Below, in pieces: positions 5,150-5,802 of a stretch of DNA of 5,802 nucleotides (the first letter of the stretch is position 1; the number at the start of each line of letters is the position of its first letter). Under the pieces are notes generated by a model. The model was given only the letters and a program-made list of their open reading frames with translations. It was not told the origin of the DNA and made no database searches. Both the position numbers and the translations under genes were made by a program. This DNA is from Candidatus Acidiferrales bacterium (GTDB lineage Bacteria > Acidobacteriota > Terriglobia > Acidiferrales > UBA7541), in the NCBI GenBank assembly GCA_955651735.1, contig CATPAM010000087.1:1-5802 (forward strand). The letters run 5' to 3'.

Positions 5150-5802
5150 CTATTTCAGGTTACCTGCGACAATCTCCGCTTCCAGATGCGCCAGAATTGC
5201 CTCCGCCACCTTAGCTGAAACCACGCGACCCAGCTTTTCTCTGCCCGCGCGCCGCAAGTTCGCGATGCTGCCGAATTCGCGCAGCAGCTTTTGGATGGTG
5301 CGCGGCCCGACCCCGGGAATTTCACTTAGCGCGGTCTTCGTCTGCCGCTTTCCGCGCCGCTGTCGATGGAAGCTGACCGCGAAGCGATGCGTCTCGTCGC
5401 GAATTTGCTGTATCAGATGCAGCACGGGCGAGTGGCGGTCCAGGATACACGGCTCATTTTCCTGGCCGAGAATGTACAAAGTCTCTTCCTTCTTGGCGAT
5501 GCTGGCCATCGGCTGGTTGATGATTTGCAGCGATTCGAGCGCCGCTGCTGCGGCATGCAACTGCCCGATGCCGCCGTCGATCAAAATCAAGCTGGGCATG
5601 GGCCGCTTCTCTTCCAGGACGCGGCGGTAGCGGCGAGTCACCGCTTCGCGCAGGCTGGCGAAATCGTCGTTTTGCCCAAGCACCGGGAGAGCGCCGCTGG
5701 CTGCTCCATTTCCTGCGTCGCCTTGAATAATAAACTTGCGGTAGTCCGATTTCTTCATCCGGCCGTCTTCCCACGCGACCATCGAAGCCACTGTGTCCGT
5801 AC
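5150..5802 (-). CDS. uvrC: UvrABC system protein C, C-terminal part (5' end outside window)
   Basis: UvrC makes both incisions around a lesion after UvrA/UvrB loading in nucleotide excision repair. The window holds the last 216 or so residues. It opens TDTVASMVAWEDGRMKKSDY, the beginning of the RNase H-like nuclease domain that makes the 5' cut. Then come LILIDGGIGQLH, ASIAKKEETLYI, VLHLIQQIRDE and FHRQRRGK. By comparison with E. coli UvrC, the Asp of IDGG and the His of FHRQRR should be catalytic residues. The end holds a helix-hairpin-helix DNA-binding unit (LSEIPGVGPRTIQKLLREFG) and closes EIVAGNLK. The GIY-YIG and UvrB-binding parts would be upstream, outside the window. Between FIIQG and DDFASLRE there are about 17 residues rich in Gly, Ala and Asn, roughly ten more than in E. 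coli. The frame stays open to the right edge, so GTG 5791 is not a start. Downstream genes follow in the same direction. Confidence 0.96.
   Translation of the reverse strand, partial: TDTVASMVAWEDGRMKKSDYRKFIIQGDAGNGAASGALPVLGQNDDFASLREAVTRRYRRVLEEKRPMPSLILIDGGIGQLHAAAAALESLQIINQPMASIAKKEETLYILGQENEPCILDRHSPVLHLIQQIRDETHRFAVSFHRQRRGKRQTKTALSEIPGVGPRTIQKLLREFGSIANLRRAGREKLGRVVSAKVAEAILAHLEAEIVAGNLK

Noticed and set aside
5112..5630. 172-codon open frame on + opposite uvrC
   Set aside because: It is antisense to conserved UvrC motifs, and its composition is rich in Ser/Arg/Cys, as expected for a shadow.
1..5802. Mobile element, CRISPR array, tRNA, phage or defence genes
   Set aside because: I found no repeated spacer pattern, transposase or integrase motif, terminal inverted repeats or tRNA cloverleaf. 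The genes are housekeeping or small accessory.

Overview
The window is an ordinary-looking chromosomal segment from a moderately GC-rich bacterium. Several things resemble genomes of the phylum Acidobacteriota: a cysteine desulfurase next to mnmA, a small exported protein with a tail rich in Ser, Gly and Thr, and uvrC followed by YtxH-like and DUF948-like genes. This placement is an inference from gene content and style; no marker gene here fixes the taxon. I see no mobile element, CRISPR array, rRNA or tRNA.

Layout, left to right. (1) The 3' end of an isocitrate lyase gene on + (glyoxylate shunt) runs to 419. It converges on a small secreted protein gene on - (495-899), with a hairpin between them (435-460) that could terminate both. 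(2) A 304-base gene-free stretch (900-1203) probably carries the control regions of two divergent units: the secreted-protein leader on - and a candidate promoter on +. The latter would drive a 92-residue unknown ORF (1204-1482). (3) A cysteine desulfurase of the NifS/IscS type (1637-2875) and the tRNA 2-thiouridylase mnmA (2977-4128) lie in tandem on +. They make a plausible two-step sulfur relay: desulfurase persulfide, then MnmA, then s2U34 of tRNA-Lys/Glu/Gln. (4) On -, entering from the right edge, come the 3' part of uvrC (nucleotide excision repair), a YtxH-family gene (4794-5081) and a DUF948/YtxG-like membrane coiled-coil gene (4191-4700). The run ends at a strong hairpin with a T-tract on - (4136-4165), just beyond the end of mnmA.

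The strands therefore converge at about 4130-4190 and at about 420-495, and both convergence points are marked by hairpins. Most long alternative-frame ORFs (for example 491 codons opposite mnmA and 329 codons opposite the desulfurase) are GC-driven shadows of conserved genes.

No clear new system emerges. The most useful second looks are the YtxH/DUF948 pair placed behind uvrC, the dedicated desulfurase-MnmA pair with possible near-leaderless starts, an extra loop of about 20 residues in the desulfurase, an extra loop in UvrC, and the unidentified 92-residue ORF.
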